Shown: piece by piece, positions 15,387 through 24,922 of the stretch
Layout of the letters: every line of letters starts with the position of its first letter
How positions within the stretch are numbered: the stretch's first letter is position 1
Assembly: GCF_000472665.1 (NCBI RefSeq)
Contig: NZ_AXAC01000042.1
Span: 1 to 37,236, forward strand
Origin: Acetobacterium malicum subsp. dehalogenans DSM 11527
GTDB taxonomy: Bacteria > Bacillota > Clostridia > Eubacteriales > Eubacteriaceae
Length of the DNA: 37,236 nucleotides
Direction: 5' to 3'
Position numbers and translations under genes: made by a program
The notes under the pieces: generated by a model
Database searches by the model: none
What the model was told of the DNA's origin: nothing
What the model saw: only the letters and a program-made list of their open reading frames with translations

Positions 15387-15953
15387 TCATTCATGACGTT
15401 TGGCTGCAAAATTCTGAATTGAATTGGCGATATTGCCACTGAGGGTTGTGCTCATTTTGTCAACAATGGCATTCGGTTCCTCGCTCATACCCTTTTTAAT
15501 CCAATCCAGCATCATTCCCACAAAACCGTATTTGTAAAACTCGGCGATAAAATTCATCTCAACCTCAGTAATTGACATATCCCGGGCCTGTTCTTTAACA
15601 ACCCCTTCCAGAAGTCCATAGGTTAACTGATATAAATAACTTTCTATCTGCTCTCTGCTCACTGAACGATAAACATTCAAAATAAAGGGTTTGTTCTCTA
15701 AAACCGCTTCAAACAGCTGCAGCAGACCTTCCTGCCAGGTATGATATGTTTTTTTTCCCTGCAAGGCTCTTTTGCCGTCTTCTTCGCAGCTCCATTCCAC
15801 TAAATCGTAGATGTCCTTAAAATGGTAGTAGAATGTCATTCTACTAATTCCGCAATCCGTTGCCAGATCGCTAATTGTAATCTTGTCAAATGGTTTTATG
15901 AGCAATAGTTTTTTTAAAGACACTTCCAAATCTGCTTTTGTAGAATTTGACAT
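15387..15953 (-). CDS. TetR/AcrR family transcriptional regulator
   Basis: The 188-residue protein has an N-terminal helix-turn-helix (about 8-50: LLIKPFDKITISDLATDCGISRMTFYYHFKDIYDLVEW in pieces) of the DhaS/TetR_C_8 type, and a helical ligand domain. The ATG follows AGAAGGGA. It lies between the ABC operon (16221-19284) and the oleate hydratase gene, all on the minus strand. A TetR-like palindromic operator overlaps the ABC promoter at 19311-19364, so control of the ABC operon by this regulator is likely. Control of the hydratase, in response to fatty acids or membrane-active agents, is possible. Both are inference. Confidence 0.88.
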   Translation of the reverse strand: MSNSTKADLEVSLKKLLLIKPFDKITISDLATDCGISRMTFYYHFKDIYDLVEWSCEEDGKRALQGKKTYHTWQEGLLQLFEAVLENKPFILNVYRSVSREQIESYLYQLTYGLLEGVVKEQARDMSITEVEMNFIAEFYKYGFVGMMLDWIKKGMSEEPNAIVDKMSTTLSGNIANSIQNFAAKRHE

Positions 15954-16220
15954 AATCTGTCCCTTCTGTTCTGTAATTTTTCAAACCGTTCTTTGTTTAT
16001 GTATTTTTTTATCGATCCATCGAAAAATCCACACATAATCATTTTGTTTACTCCCATCATATTCGTTTGGTAACGCTTAAACTGATTTTTTATAACACGT
16101 TTACTACATGGCCTCAATATCGTTTTTCGTTACCTTATACATCAAAATTGACCTAATACAACATGACGCAGATCTCGAACTTTCCCTTTTTCAAGCCAGA
16201 AACAGCAGACCCTGCATCCA

Positions 16221-16943
16221 TTACGAGTGCACTTCTTTAAGCCAATTATCGAGTTCCAACGCCGAATCGCCACCTTTTCTAAGCTCCTTACTGGCGGCAA
16301 TCTGTCCATCCCGTATGTAAAGGACTCTTTTGGCTTTTGCTGCGACTCTGGGGTCGTGGGTAACGATCATGATTGTCATGCCCTCATTGTTCAGTTCTTC
16401 TAATATTGCCAAAACCTGGTCTGTCGCCTCCGAATTCAGGGCCCCCGTCGGTTCATCCAGAAAGAGAATATCGGGATTGTTAATCATCGCCCGGCAAATC
16501 GACGCGCGCTGTAGCTGCCCACCGGAAACTTCGTTAATATCACGATTTTCAATTCCGCCAAGCTCCATCCGCCCCATCAGTTCCGATGCGCGTTTTCTGA
16601 TTTTCTCTGGCAACTCTTTTTTGGCGACCAGTCCCGGTAGGATAATATTATCATAAATCGTCAGATTTTTCAGCATTTGGGGATTCTGAAAAACAAAGCC
16701 CATCTTAGTCAGTCTGAATCTGGACAATTCCTTTTCCAGTAACTCGCTGATATTTACCCCTTCAAAGATTACCTGACCCGCACTGATTTTGTCCATTCCG
16801 CTGACGCTGTATAACAACGTTGACTTTCCCGAACCGGATGGCCCCATCACGGCCGTAAAATCACCTTTTTCGATTCCAAAAGAGACATCGTTTAATACTT
16901 TTGTGTCCTTAAAGGACTTGCTGATCCGTTCAATTTTTATCAT
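16221..16943 (-). CDS. ABC transporter ATP-binding protein
   Basis: The 240-residue protein has Walker A GPSGSGKST (34-42), Q-loop FVFQNPQMLKNLTI, signature VSGGQLQRA, Walker B ILFLDEPTGALN and THDPRVA. It belongs to the MacB/LolD class that works with FtsX permeases. Its ATG follows AGGAGC and lies 10 bases after the permease stop at 16954, so the two form one transcript in the order permease then ATPase, the reverse of the first ABC operon in this window. Downstream on the same strand is the TetR gene. Confidence 0.93.
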   Translation of the reverse strand: MIKIERISKSFKDTKVLNDVSFGIEKGDFTAVMGPSGSGKSTLLYSVSGMDKISAGQVIFEGVNISELLEKELSRFRLTKMGFVFQNPQMLKNLTIYDNIILPGLVAKKELPEKIRKRASELMGRMELGGIENRDINEVSGGQLQRASICRAMINNPDILFLDEPTGALNSEATDQVLAILEELNNEGMTIMIVTHDPRVAAKAKRVLYIRDGQIAASKELRKGGDSALELDNWLKEVHS

Positions 16944-16953
16944 TTTTAGCTCC

Positions 16954-19284
16954 TTATTCCATTATTTGATCTCTGATGTGATAGCTTCTAACCGTATTGG
17001 TTCCAATTATTACAGTCATAACCACTACCCCTAATTGTACGGTTGGACAAAGCAGATAAGCCCATACCGGCTCTACCAGCAGTTTTATTTTAGCAACCCC
17101 GACGGTCGCAAGCATTCCTGCAAAAATAACTTCCCCCAGGGTGTTGGCCAGAAGCGTTCCGGCTATAATCGCGACGAACTGAATGACCAGAATCCTGATT
17201 CCTAACTGGATCCGGACATCCCGGGTGGAAAATCCGATCGCTTTCTTGACGGCAATGGCACTGTGTTCTTTTGCCATCATCAGCTGAAGAAACATGACCG
17301 TAATCAAAATGGTCAGCATTAAAGAAATCATCACCGCGATCCCTTGCACCTGATTCATGTTTGTAATAATGCTACTGAGGGTCTGGAAAACAAATTCATT
17401 GCACGGGGTAATTTTACTGTTCGGTAAAGCAGTTCTCATTTCTGCAGTTTTATGATCGATATCGATGCCTTCCCGAACATCCAAATAGATCATATATCCT
17501 TCGATATCCTTACTATCGAAATCGATGGCTGCTTTGGCGGTTTTTCCGCCATAAGTAATATCCTGATAAATACCACAGACATTTAGGACTCGTTCTTTCT
17601 CCTGATAAATCACGGTGATGGTGTCGCCTACTTTTTTACCCAGATCAACCGCATTCAGATATGAAAGCGCCATATCATTTTCTGCCTGAGGTGCCTTCCC
17701 GTCCAGGTATTCTAATGGAAAAACCGCGTTTTCTCCGTTCTGCACCCGCACATATTCCCATTCGCCATCGACATTTTGGGACTGTACATAACCATTCTGG
17801 TAGACTGCATATTGCTCAATCTCCGGGTCCTTTTCCAAATAAGTCATCACTTCCTCATTTTGTTGCGTCAAATTATTGCTGTATTGAATGTCAATGCGGA
17901 CATCGCTTTTGCCAATGCCCATATACGTTAGAAAAACTGGGTTATTAATGGTATTGTTCATATTCATCGGGAGCAAAATTAAGAAGGAGGAAAAAACAAA
18001 TATCAAAAATATTACAAAATACTCTTTCCACTTGCATTTCAGTTCTCCTAAAGCCATTAAAAGATTCCCGACCTTTAATCCCTTTGAAGGAAGCCTGTAA
18101 TGACCTTCTTTTTTTGTATTCTCTTCGCCTCTGATTAACTCCAGCACGGTCCGCTTCAAATGCTTCCGGATAATCCAATAACACCGGCAGACAACAAAAA
18201 TACTAAGTAAAACGACGCCCACCAACGGAAATATCCATTGCATCCACTGACTGCTGCCATTGCCGCAATAGCGAATCACCATTGCCGAAAAAAAATTACC
18301 AAAAGGAATCGCCGCCAGATAGCCGATCACCCCGGCAATCAGAACCAGGATGATATATTTGATTTGATATAGTTTTATTATTTCCTTTCCGGGAATTCCA
18401 ATTGCCTTCATTTCGCCAATTGAATGATTTTCTTCCGCCAATGTCGCCCGGATAATATATGAGAGACATAATACCGACATGGTGATCAACAACAAACTGA
18501 TCACAATAATTACCAGTGCGACCAACCCATAAGAAAAAACATTGATCATATTGAAAATCCCTGCGGTAACGGCCACACCGTTAGACGGCAGTCCAGCCGC
18601 CAGGTAGGCATTTTCCAGCACTGTCGGGGCTACCTCTTCAGCTAAAAGAAATTCGAAACAATATTCCCATTCACCCATATGAAGGGCGACTTCATTTTGA
18701 TCGTTCGCACTGATCAGAAATCGCTTTGAATAAGAAAGTGATGAATTCATCGTCGAATCACGGATAATCGTCGCGACTTTGAATTCTTTCTGATAATCTC
18801 CGTTTTGCAGCACAATGGTGTCGCCTGCTTTGATATTTAAACCCTCGGCATAGTAAACCGGTACACCGATTTCTCCGTCTTGTACAATGGCAATCTGATT
18901 ATTTTGATCAAGCAGATAGTCAAAGTTTTCATTTTGAGTAACAAAGCCATTGTCCATCAGACACTTTTCCAACGATTCGCCGTTGCAGATAATTTGAGCA
19001 TTGTTCACATCCAGCATCCTGACAACCAGGGCGTCCTCCAGATAGTCTTGCCGGGCGACAAAGTCTGCCAATGGCTGTTCATCATATTCGCCCTTGTGCA
19101 TCTGCACATATTCTGGCGGCACGGCCACCTCATTCAAACCATTTAACGACGACAGCATGATCCCGGTAACTCTCAGTCCGCCGGCCATAAAAACAGCTGA
19201 AAGAATCAGAAATACTGCCAGGGCAGTTGTAATAACCCGGTTTCTTTTAAAGTCCTTGCGGACAAGATTCAGCAAAAGTTTCAT
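16954..19284 (-). CDS. FtsX-like ABC transporter permease
   Basis: The ATG at 19284 follows GAAAGG; the frame could open at a TTG six bases earlier. The protein has about 776 residues: helix 1 (about 18-38), an ectodomain (40-240), three helices with a coupling segment (about 250-375, with HSIGEMKAIGIPGKEIIKLYQ), a second N-terminal type helix (about 420-440), a second ectodomain, and a final FtsX domain (about 655-775, with HSAIAVKKAIGFSTRDV). This two-module form is typical of Firmicutes exporters linked to TetR control. The substrate is unknown; candidates are antimicrobial peptides, lipids or fatty acids. The promoter and operator are at 19311-19397. Confidence 0.9.
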   Translation of the reverse strand: MKLLLNLVRKDFKRNRVITTALAVFLILSAVFMAGGLRVTGIMLSSLNGLNEVAVPPEYVQMHKGEYDEQPLADFVARQDYLEDALVVRMLDVNNAQIICNGESLEKCLMDNGFVTQNENFDYLLDQNNQIAIVQDGEIGVPVYYAEGLNIKAGDTIVLQNGDYQKEFKVATIIRDSTMNSSLSYSKRFLISANDQNEVALHMGEWEYCFEFLLAEEVAPTVLENAYLAAGLPSNGVAVTAGIFNMINVFSYGLVALVIIVISLLLITMSVLCLSYIIRATLAEENHSIGEMKAIGIPGKEIIKLYQIKYIILVLIAGVIGYLAAIPFGNFFSAMVIRYCGNGSSQWMQWIFPLVGVVLLSIFVVCRCYWIIRKHLKRTVLELIRGEENTKKEGHYRLPSKGLKVGNLLMALGELKCKWKEYFVIFLIFVFSSFLILLPMNMNNTINNPVFLTYMGIGKSDVRIDIQYSNNLTQQNEEVMTYLEKDPEIEQYAVYQNGYVQSQNVDGEWEYVRVQNGENAVFPLEYLDGKAPQAENDMALSYLNAVDLGKKVGDTITVIYQEKERVLNVCGIYQDITYGGKTAKAAIDFDSKDIEGYMIYLDVREGIDIDHKTAEMRTALPNSKITPCNEFVFQTLSSIITNMNQVQGIAVMISLMLTILITVMFLQLMMAKEHSAIAVKKAIGFSTRDVRIQLGIRILVIQFVAIIAGTLLANTLGEVIFAGMLATVGVAKIKLLVEPVWAYLLCPTVQLGVVVMTVIIGTNTVRSYHIRDQIME

Positions 19285-19310
19285 ATTCAACCTTTCAAAT
19301 TTTTATTCTC

Positions 19311-19397
19311 TTACCGACCAAGAGTCGATAGATATTTAAAAAAAAATCGACCCTTGGTCGGTAATGAGATTTTACATTTTCTTGCTAAAAATGTCAA
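19311..19397 (-). promoter_or_regulatory. consensus promoter overlaid by a TetR-type double palindrome
   Basis: On the minus strand TTGACA (19397-19392) and TAAAAT (19374-19369) are exactly 17 bases apart. Four bases after the -10 box comes TTACCGACCAAGGGTCGA (19364-19347), then an 18-base AT spacer and its near-exact inverse (19328-19311). Each arm is itself a CGACC-N3-GGTCG-like palindrome, the usual form of a TetR-family operator. Binding would cover the transcription start and block transcription of the ABC operon. The TetR gene at 15387 is the closest candidate. Confidence 0.8.
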
Positions 19398-19484
19398 GCA
19401 CCTTTTCTCGTTTTTAGAAATTTGTGTTATGGAAAAATTATCAACTATTTTACATATATTTTGAAATCCTGTTTCTGGTCACTT

Positions 19485-19540
19485 AAAAAATGACTTCTAC
19501 ACTCAACGTTTCATTGTTTTTGAGTATAAAAGTCATTTTA
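19485..19540 (-). terminator. terminator hairpin after selO
   Basis: TAAAATGACTTTTATACTCA (minus, from 19540) pairs imperfectly with TGAGTGTAGAAGTCATTTT and is followed by a T-run. It lies 73 bases past the selO stop and before the ABC promoter, so it insulates the two transcripts. Confidence 0.6.
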
Positions 19541-19547
19541 TCCCACC

Positions 19548-19566
19548 GGGACATTTTGTTTGTCAT
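19548..19566. repeat. REP-like element (GGGACATTTTGTTTGTCAT)
   Basis: A variant of the GGGACGTTTCG-TTTGTCAT element that flanks the transposase remnant at 35436. It lies between the selO stop and its terminator. Confidence 0.4.
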
Positions 19567-19612
19567 CTCCATCGTTTCCATCTTTGTTTTTAAACAACAC
19601 CTTATTTAAAAA

Positions 19613-21100
19613 TCACGTCCCGCAATAGGTCTTATAGGGATGACTCGCTGGTTCTGGTGGTGTCATATATTGCTGATTAAGCGCATTGTAATCGTATGGT
19701 GATTGGAGGACTGTTAATAACTGCTGCAGGGGCTTAAAATCATCCTGTTCGTTAGCCGCCTGCAAGACTTTTTCAACCTGATGATTTCTGGGGATGACCA
19801 CTGGATTTACTTGTTTCATTAACTGCTTAATGTCGTGGTCGGTGTGCTCCTGTCTTTCCAGACGGGCTCGCCATCGATTCAGCCAATCTTTAAAGGCATC
19901 ACTTTCATATAAATCAGACGACTGGGTTTTATCAAGCGTCCTCTCAAGGGTTAAATCAACAAAGGTGTTGGTATAATCAGCCTGATACTCCTTCATTAAC
20001 CCCAATAAGTCGGCAATCAACCGCTCATCTTCGGACTCTTCATTGGCAATGCCCAGTTTTAAGCGCATTCCCTGGAGCCAGTCCGCCTGATATAGTGAAG
20101 GAAAGTTGCGCAGTGAGTCTTCGACTAATTTAAGCGCCTGTTCCTGATTGTCATCGACTAACGGAATCAGGGTTTCGGCCAGGCGAGCCAAATTCCATAA
20201 GCCAATATTGGGTTGATTCCGATAGGCATACCGTCCCTGCAGATCAATGGAACTGAATACCGTAGTCGGATCATAGTGATCCATAAAGGCGCAGGGCCCA
20301 TAATCGATGGTTTCGCCACTGATGGTCACATTATCGGTGTTCATGACCCCATGAATAAAGCCCACCAGCTGCCATTTGGCAATCAGCGCCGCCTGTCCTT
20401 TGATGACTTCATCCAACAAACCCAGATAAGCATTTTGTTCCGACTGAAGCAAGGGAAAATGCCGGTTAATGGCATAATCAGCCAGAGCTTTGACATCCGC
20501 AGTGGCCCCCCACTGCGCGGCATATTCAAAGGTACCGACCCTGATATGGCTGGCCGCTACCCGGGTTAAAACAGCCCCTTTAAGCGGGTTTTCGCGATAC
20601 ACCGGTTCACCGGTTGTCACGACCGCCAAACTGCGTGAAGTCGGAATGCCCAGATAATGCATCGCTTCACTGATCAGATATTCCCGAAGCATCGGTCCCA
20701 GCGCCGCTTTACCATCGCCACTGCGGGAATAAGGTGTTCTGCCTGATCCTTTGAGTTGGATATCAAAGCGCTCACCGGCTGGTGTAATCTGTTCGCCAAT
20801 CAGCATCGCCCGACCATCACCAAGCATGGTGAAATAACCAAATTGATGACCGGCATAAGCCTGGGCAATCGGTTTAGCATTTGCCGGCAAGGCCTGACCG
20901 GCTAAGATATTGATCCCGGCCTGACCCTCCAGCGCCTCAGCATTCAAACCAAGATTTTCTGCTAAAAGGTGATTTAAAATAACCAGTTTTGGCGCACTGA
21001 CCGTCTCTAATTTAAGTGGGGTATAGAATAATCCCGGCAGTTTTGCATAACTATTTTCCAAATTCCAACCAATGTCATTTTTTTCCACTGTTGTAACCAT
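19613..21100 (-). CDS. selO: protein adenylyltransferase SelO (YdiU/UPF0061)
   Basis: The 495-residue protein matches SelO along its length: a pseudokinase fold that moves AMP from ATP to Ser, Thr or Tyr of target proteins, linked to redox stress. Signatures are [63 protein letters not shown] and the active-site region [11 protein letters not shown] with [10 protein letters not shown]. The C-terminus is YKTYCGT; this cysteine corresponds to the selenocysteine of animal SelO. The codon is TGC, with no in-frame TGA before the true stop, so it is a cysteine form. It is monocistronic with a terminator downstream. Confidence 0.96.
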   Translation of the reverse strand: MVTTVEKNDIGWNLENSYAKLPGLFYTPLKLETVSAPKLVILNHLLAENLGLNAEALEGQAGINILAGQALPANAKPIAQAYAGHQFGYFTMLGDGRAMLIGEQITPAGERFDIQLKGSGRTPYSRSGDGKAALGPMLREYLISEAMHYLGIPTSRSLAVVTTGEPVYRENPLKGAVLTRVAASHIRVGTFEYAAQWGATADVKALADYAINRHFPLLQSEQNAYLGLLDEVIKGQAALIAKWQLVGFIHGVMNTDNVTISGETIDYGPCAFMDHYDPTTVFSSIDLQGRYAYRNQPNIGLWNLARLAETLIPLVDDNQEQALKLVEDSLRNFPSLYQADWLQGMRLKLGIANEESEDERLIADLLGLMKEYQADYTNTFVDLTLERTLDKTQSSDLYESDAFKDWLNRWRARLERQEHTDHDIKQLMKQVNPVVIPRNHQVEKVLQAANEQDDFKPLQQLLTVLQSPYDYNALNQQYMTPPEPASHPYKTYCGT

Positions 21101-21354
21101 TCCTTTCGTTCACTCACGGCCCCAAGTGACCTGAAACAATTTGTCATTTCTGATTTCGCTTCCGGCTATTTGGGGTACTTCCACATTTATGATGGCACGA
21201 CCAACGAAACGACACGATGTCATTCCCACATCAAAACACCAATCTTCTTTACATTTCCCTCTCCAGCCCTTATACTCAACATATGTCCATTTTACAGGCA
21301 TTTAAACAATGTTCTTCGGATGTAATCACACATTGATGATCGAGAGGTAAAAAA

Positions 21355-21636
21355 ATGGTTCGAATTTGGGGAAAACTGATGAAACAAAATAAATTTATGG
21401 ACGAAAAAGTTGTCGAAATTGATGACAAATCTTTGCATCTTAATGACAAAATCCAAGCCGCTTTAGAGATCATCTGCCATGACTTTGATTTGGAAAACCC
21501 GATGTGGTTTGATAAAAACACAAACGAGCTTAATCAGATTTCCAAGACAACTTTTCATGAAGACCAGTTTATCGAATCGATTTGGTTTGATTATTTAGAG
21601 CTCGAGATTATTGACGATGGTAAAAAGAAAGCATAA
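21355..21636 (+). CDS. small conserved-type hypothetical protein
   Basis: The 93-residue protein (MVRIWGKLMKQNKFMDEKVVEIDD...) is preceded by a GAGAGG site. It is soluble, acidic and has a WFD repeat (MWFDKNTNELNQISKTTFHEDQF, then IWFDYLELEIID, shown in pieces). Short proteins with this opening (MVRVWxKxxKxxK) occur in clostridia without a known role. It faces the convergent YoaP acetyltransferase gene. Confidence 0.65.
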   Translation: MVRIWGKLMKQNKFMDEKVVEIDDKSLHLNDKIQAALEIICHDFDLENPMWFDKNTNELNQISKTTFHEDQFIESIWFDYLELEIIDDGKKKA

Positions 21637-21679
21637 ATATGCCGGATGATCTAAAAAAACGTATCAAACGTCCGTCATG

Positions 21680-22429
21680 TCATTTTTTGAGTATTCTCTT
21701 CACGTAGGCAACATCTAACAAATTTACGGTCTCAAATTTGCCTTTATAAAACACTCCCCAGTTATTGAAAACGCAGGGCAATTCCTTTGCTTTTTTTAGC
21801 GTGTCCACTTGAATTAACGATACCGGAACCGCATTTTCTTCACAATACTGTTTTATCCGCTCAATATTTTGATAGATATAGGGGCATTGCATATCGTAAT
21901 AAATGGTGAGCTCTTTGCTTTCAATTTCCTGTTTTTTAACAGTTTGGGCGAATTTTGGCGTTGTTCCATCAAAAGAAAGAGCCAGCAATTCATAGCCATT
22001 GTCGGTCGTATCAACAACCTCAAAGCCGAAATTCTTGACAAATGCTTGGTCCGAAAGCCAGGCTTTTTGTTTTTTTGCTCCGAGCATACAAAGGCCGGAT
22101 TTCCCATTTTCTTTAGCATCAGCCACACAATACGAAAGCAGTGATTGCCCATACCCTTTTCCTTTATGACTACCAGAAACCCATAAGCAATACAGATAAT
22201 AATAGTTATCCCCCGTTATTGGCACCCACGCTGTTTCTAGCGGCGCATATTCAATAAAAACCGTCGCCTTTTCATTTAACTTCCTAAAGACATGTCCTTC
22301 ACTTAGCCTTGCTGACAGCCATTGTCGCTTTGCTTCAACACCTGGATGGGCTTTTTTACTGCGAATAATGCAGCATAAATGCTCATTAACAAGGTTTTCT
22401 GTTGTTAGGTTTACGAAATCACTATTCAT
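21680..22429 (-). CDS. GNAT acetyltransferase with C-terminal YoaP domain
   Basis: The start at 22429 (MNSDFVNLTTENLVNEHLCC) is 6 bases after GAGG; earlier in-frame ATGs at 22435 and 22489 are less well placed. The protein has 249 residues. The GNAT domain (about 1-150) carries LYCLWVSGSHKGKGYGQSLLSYC, the acetyl-CoA loop (V-x-x-x-x-x-G-K-G-Y-G), and a VKNFGFEVVDTTDNGYELL end. Residues about 170-249 form a YoaP-type thioredoxin-like domain with YYDMQCPYIYQN and LPCVFNNWGVFYKGKF. The substrate is unknown. A broken copy of the region spanning the domain junction lies at 30603-30698. Confidence 0.85.
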   Translation of the reverse strand: MNSDFVNLTTENLVNEHLCCIIRSKKAHPGVEAKRQWLSARLSEGHVFRKLNEKATVFIEYAPLETAWVPITGDNYYYLYCLWVSGSHKGKGYGQSLLSYCVADAKENGKSGLCMLGAKKQKAWLSDQAFVKNFGFEVVDTTDNGYELLALSFDGTTPKFAQTVKKQEIESKELTIYYDMQCPYIYQNIERIKQYCEENAVPVSLIQVDTLKKAKELPCVFNNWGVFYKGKFETVNLLDVAYVKRILKK

Positions 22430-22484
22430 GTGCATCCTCGCTTTAAAACTTGTATTCTTATTTTTTGCCTTAGTTGCCAACGCA

Positions 22485-22502
22485 GACAAAACGTCCCGTC
22501 AT
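22485..22502. repeat. REP-like element (GACAAAACGTCCCGTCAT)
   Basis: A close relative of the AAACGAAACGTCCC-GTCAT motif near the transposase remnant. It lies upstream of the YoaP acetyltransferase gene, in the gap before the lantibiotic-type operon. Confidence 0.4.
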
Positions 22503-22596
22503 CATCAGTCGTTTTAATTTCTGTTTTTCTTTCGTTGTTTTCTTAATTCTAAACCTTTTGTGCTGCGATAGCAAATTTTTCATAGGACGATAAATT

Positions 22597-22657
22597 TTGA
22601 GAAAACACCCGCGTCCTTATAAAATCCTTAAAAATGGCTGTTACCATAACAGTAACA
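22597..22657 (+). promoter_or_regulatory. promoter and palindrome before the LanFEG operon
   Basis: TTGAGA (22597-22602) and TAAAAT (22620-22625) are 17 bases apart. TGTTAC-CATAACA-GTAACA, an inverted repeat at about 22639-22657, follows the start site and precedes the AGGAGG. It is a candidate operator for the LanR-type regulator encoded in the same operon; its match to known NisR or SpaR boxes is poor. Confidence 0.5.
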
Positions 22658-22678
22658 ACTACAAGGAGGGACAACCCG

Positions 22679-23428
22679 ATGGAATGGACACTGCCCAAAC
22701 CGGAATGTGAAATAGCGGAAGATATGACGCGCGAGACCGTCTTAAAAACCAATCGTATTTCTAAAAAATTCAAAAAGGCGTATGCAATAAAAGATTTATC
22801 GATGTCGGTCAGAAAAAATTCTGTCTATGGTTTATTAGGGCCTAATGGCGCTGGCAAATCAACCTTATTAAAGATGATTACTGGCATTATCCGGCCCACT
22901 TCAGGCGAAATATTATTCAACGATCATCCGTGGACTCGAAACGATTTATTAACTATCGGCTCGTTGATCGAATCACCGCCACTGTATGAGAATTTAACGG
23001 CATATGAAAATCTAAAAGTACGAGCGACACTACTGGGGATTTCAACCAAAAGATGTCATGACGTTTTACGACAGATGGACTTAATGGATACTAAAAATAA
23101 AAAGACCGCCGATTTTTCATTGGGAATGAAACAGCGCTTGGGTATCGCATTAGCGCTGCTGAACAACCCCAAATTATTAGTCCTGGATGAACCAACAAAC
23201 GGGTTAGACCCTTTTGGTATTGAAGAATTAAGGAAAATGATTAAAACCTTTGCAGCGTCTGGGATTTCTGTCATTATCTCAAGTCATGTTTTAAGCGAAA
23301 TACAACACGTTGCCGATGACATCGGAATCCTATACAATGGATCGCTCCTGTATCAGGATAAAATTGATGCCAATAAAAACCTGGAACAATTATTTATGGA
23401 GATCATCCGAAAGGAGCGTGCGTCCTGA
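22679..23428 (+). CDS. lantibiotic-immunity ABC transporter ATP-binding protein (LanF type)
   Basis: The ATG at 22679 follows AGGAGG at 7 bases. The 249-residue protein has an unusual 15-20 residue N-terminal extension, then ETVLKTNRISKKFKKAYAI, typical of NisF/SpaF/EpiF. Walker A is GPNGAGKST (54-62), the signature FSLGMKQRLGIA, Walker B LLVLDEPTNGLDP and the switch ISSHVL. The Q-loop position reads GSLIESPPLYENLTAYENL, with glutamate instead of glutamine: this E-loop is the known hallmark of LanF immunity proteins. The stop overlaps the next start (TGATG). Confidence 0.92.
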   Translation: MEWTLPKPECEIAEDMTRETVLKTNRISKKFKKAYAIKDLSMSVRKNSVYGLLGPNGAGKSTLLKMITGIIRPTSGEILFNDHPWTRNDLLTIGSLIESPPLYENLTAYENLKVRATLLGISTKRCHDVLRQMDLMDTKNKKTADFSLGMKQRLGIALALLNNPKLLVLDEPTNGLDPFGIEELRKMIKTFAASGISVIISSHVLSEIQHVADDIGILYNGSLLYQDKIDANKNLEQLFMEIIRKERAS

Positions 23429-24189
23429 TGTTACAAGCCTATTTAACCGCCGAAAATTTGAAGTTTAAACGCTCCCTATTTAGAAAACTGATGATCCTTA
23501 TTCCGGCAGCTTTAATTTTATTGTCGATGGTATTTATATTTGTTGGGATTGGGTTAGGTGGTTTTTCAAGCGCGTTGGTTTGCAATTGGTGTATGCCAAT
23601 TGCGTCTTTGTCGATTGTATTTTTAAGTCATTTAGTGAATAACAAGGATCAAAAGCACAACTACCGAACCCTTTATAGTTTGCCCATCGACTTACAGAAG
23701 ACCTTTATTGCTAAAACAATTTTGATCGCGCTTAATCTTTTTAACATTTCATTATTGCTGTCACTGATCACGGCTATCTCCGAATGCTTCGTGTCAGGTG
23801 TTGCGGCTGCAATTGGTCATAGCGGCTATTATCTTTTAGGATACGGCTTATTGTGGCTCTCCTTATTATGGCAGATCCCGTTTAGTTTGTTTTTGGATCA
23901 AAAAGTCGGCTTTGTTGGTGCGGTGATCATAAATTTGTTCGCCAGCGCATTCGGCGGTTTGTTTTTTTCCTTGACACCTTTGTTCTGGTTTTTCCCATAT
24001 AGCTGGCCGGCACGATTTATGGTGACATTATTTGGCGTTTTACCAAACGGATTATTGGTCGACGCCGGTTCAAGACTGATTTTAAATTTAGGCGAAAGTG
24101 CGTTGCTGGTATTGATAAGCTTGGTTATCGCGTTCGTTCTTACCCTTTCATTTTCACGTTGGTACAGCAAGCAGGTGTATCGCCAATGA
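23428..24189 (+). CDS. lantibiotic-immunity ABC permease (LanE type)
   Basis: The 253-residue membrane protein has about six transmembrane helices (roughly 21-40, 48-66, 88-112, 128-150, 155-180 and 210-245). It opens with MLQAYLTAENLKFKRSLFRKL, the conserved LanE/LanG start (xExLKxKRTxxxKL). It lies between the ATPase and a second permease with one- and four-base overlaps, the standard F-E-G order. With LanF and LanG it should clear a pore-forming or lipid-II-binding peptide from the membrane. Confidence 0.88.
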   Translation: MLQAYLTAENLKFKRSLFRKLMILIPAALILLSMVFIFVGIGLGGFSSALVCNWCMPIASLSIVFLSHLVNNKDQKHNYRTLYSLPIDLQKTFIAKTILIALNLFNISLLLSLITAISECFVSGVAAAIGHSGYYLLGYGLLWLSLLWQIPFSLFLDQKVGFVGAVIINLFASAFGGLFFSLTPLFWFFPYSWPARFMVTLFGVLPNGLLVDAGSRLILNLGESALLVLISLVIAFVLTLSFSRWYSKQVYRQ

Positions 24190-24908
24190 CGATTATCAGG
24201 GAATTTTTTTCCAACTTTACCAAGGTCAAACGAACGCCAATTATTTTTTTGCATCTGTTACCGCCGATTGTGGTTACCACATTATTCTTCGTTTATTACG
24301 CTACTGGCGGATACCATCTTATTGCTAATGTGCGGTTGTTTTTCGTTATCTTACAAATATGTTATCCGATTTTTGTCAGTATCGTTGTGCCAATTTTTAT
24401 TAATTTAGATCGAAATAACAAAAATGCTTTGGGTTTAGTGGCGTCGCGAAGTAGCGTATACTTGGGGAAATTGTTCTTTCTACTCTTTCTTTTCACCATA
24501 AATATGATATTATATGAACTGTGTTTCTATGTTGGTGTCAATTTTTTTCTGGCTATTGATACCGCACCCGTTGGATCATATTTTTTCCTATTTCAGCTGT
24601 TTTTATTGAGCAACTTATTTTTATATTTATTACACATCCCGATTGCTTTTCGGTTTGGTTCAAGTATTTCTGTTTTGTTAGGGATATCGGGCACCATTTT
24701 AGCCGGTTACTTTGAAAACGCGATTGGTGACAAAATTTGGCCGATCATTCCCTGGGAATGGGGTGTTCGGTTTTTAGAAAACTATTTTGACGTTTCCAGT
24801 GCACCTGTTTTTCCGGGAGTTATTGCTCTGATTATGATGACTTCGATGGTTCTGATTTTGTCACTATTATGGTTTAGTCGATGGGAAGGTAACGTTATAC
24901 AAGAGTAA
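24186..24908 (+). CDS. lantibiotic-immunity ABC permease (LanG type)
   Basis: The ATG at 24186 overlaps the LanE stop (ATGA). An in-frame ATG at 24159 would lie inside the previous gene without a ribosome site. The 240-residue protein begins MTIIREFFSNFTKVKRTPIIFLHLL, again the LanE/G opening, and has about six membrane helices, with the conserved IIPWEWGVRF loop seen in LanG (PWxY/W). It completes the FEG exporter. The following regulator gene starts 14 bases later. Confidence 0.87.
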   Translation: MTIIREFFSNFTKVKRTPIIFLHLLPPIVVTTLFFVYYATGGYHLIANVRLFFVILQICYPIFVSIVVPIFINLDRNNKNALGLVASRSSVYLGKLFFLLFLFTINMILYELCFYVGVNFFLAIDTAPVGSYFFLFQLFLLSNLFLYLLHIPIAFRFGSSISVLLGISGTILAGYFENAIGDKIWPIIPWEWGVRFLENYFDVSSAPVFPGVIALIMMTSMVLILSLLWFSRWEGNVIQE

Positions 24909-24922
24909 AACAAGGAGGTGAG

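Noticed and set aside
15914-16117. 67-codon minus-strand frame upstream of the TetR gene
   Set aside because: It overlaps the TetR start and its ribosome site, has no site of its own and lies in the promoter region.
19613-21100. Possible selenocysteine in SelO
   Set aside because: The C-terminal residue is encoded by TGC and the only TGA is the final stop after CGT, so this is a cysteine form.
21110-21301. 63-codon minus-strand frame upstream of selO
   Set aside because: No ribosome site, odd composition (Trp and Cys rich) and no family resemblance; the 250 bases between selO and the next gene look non-coding.
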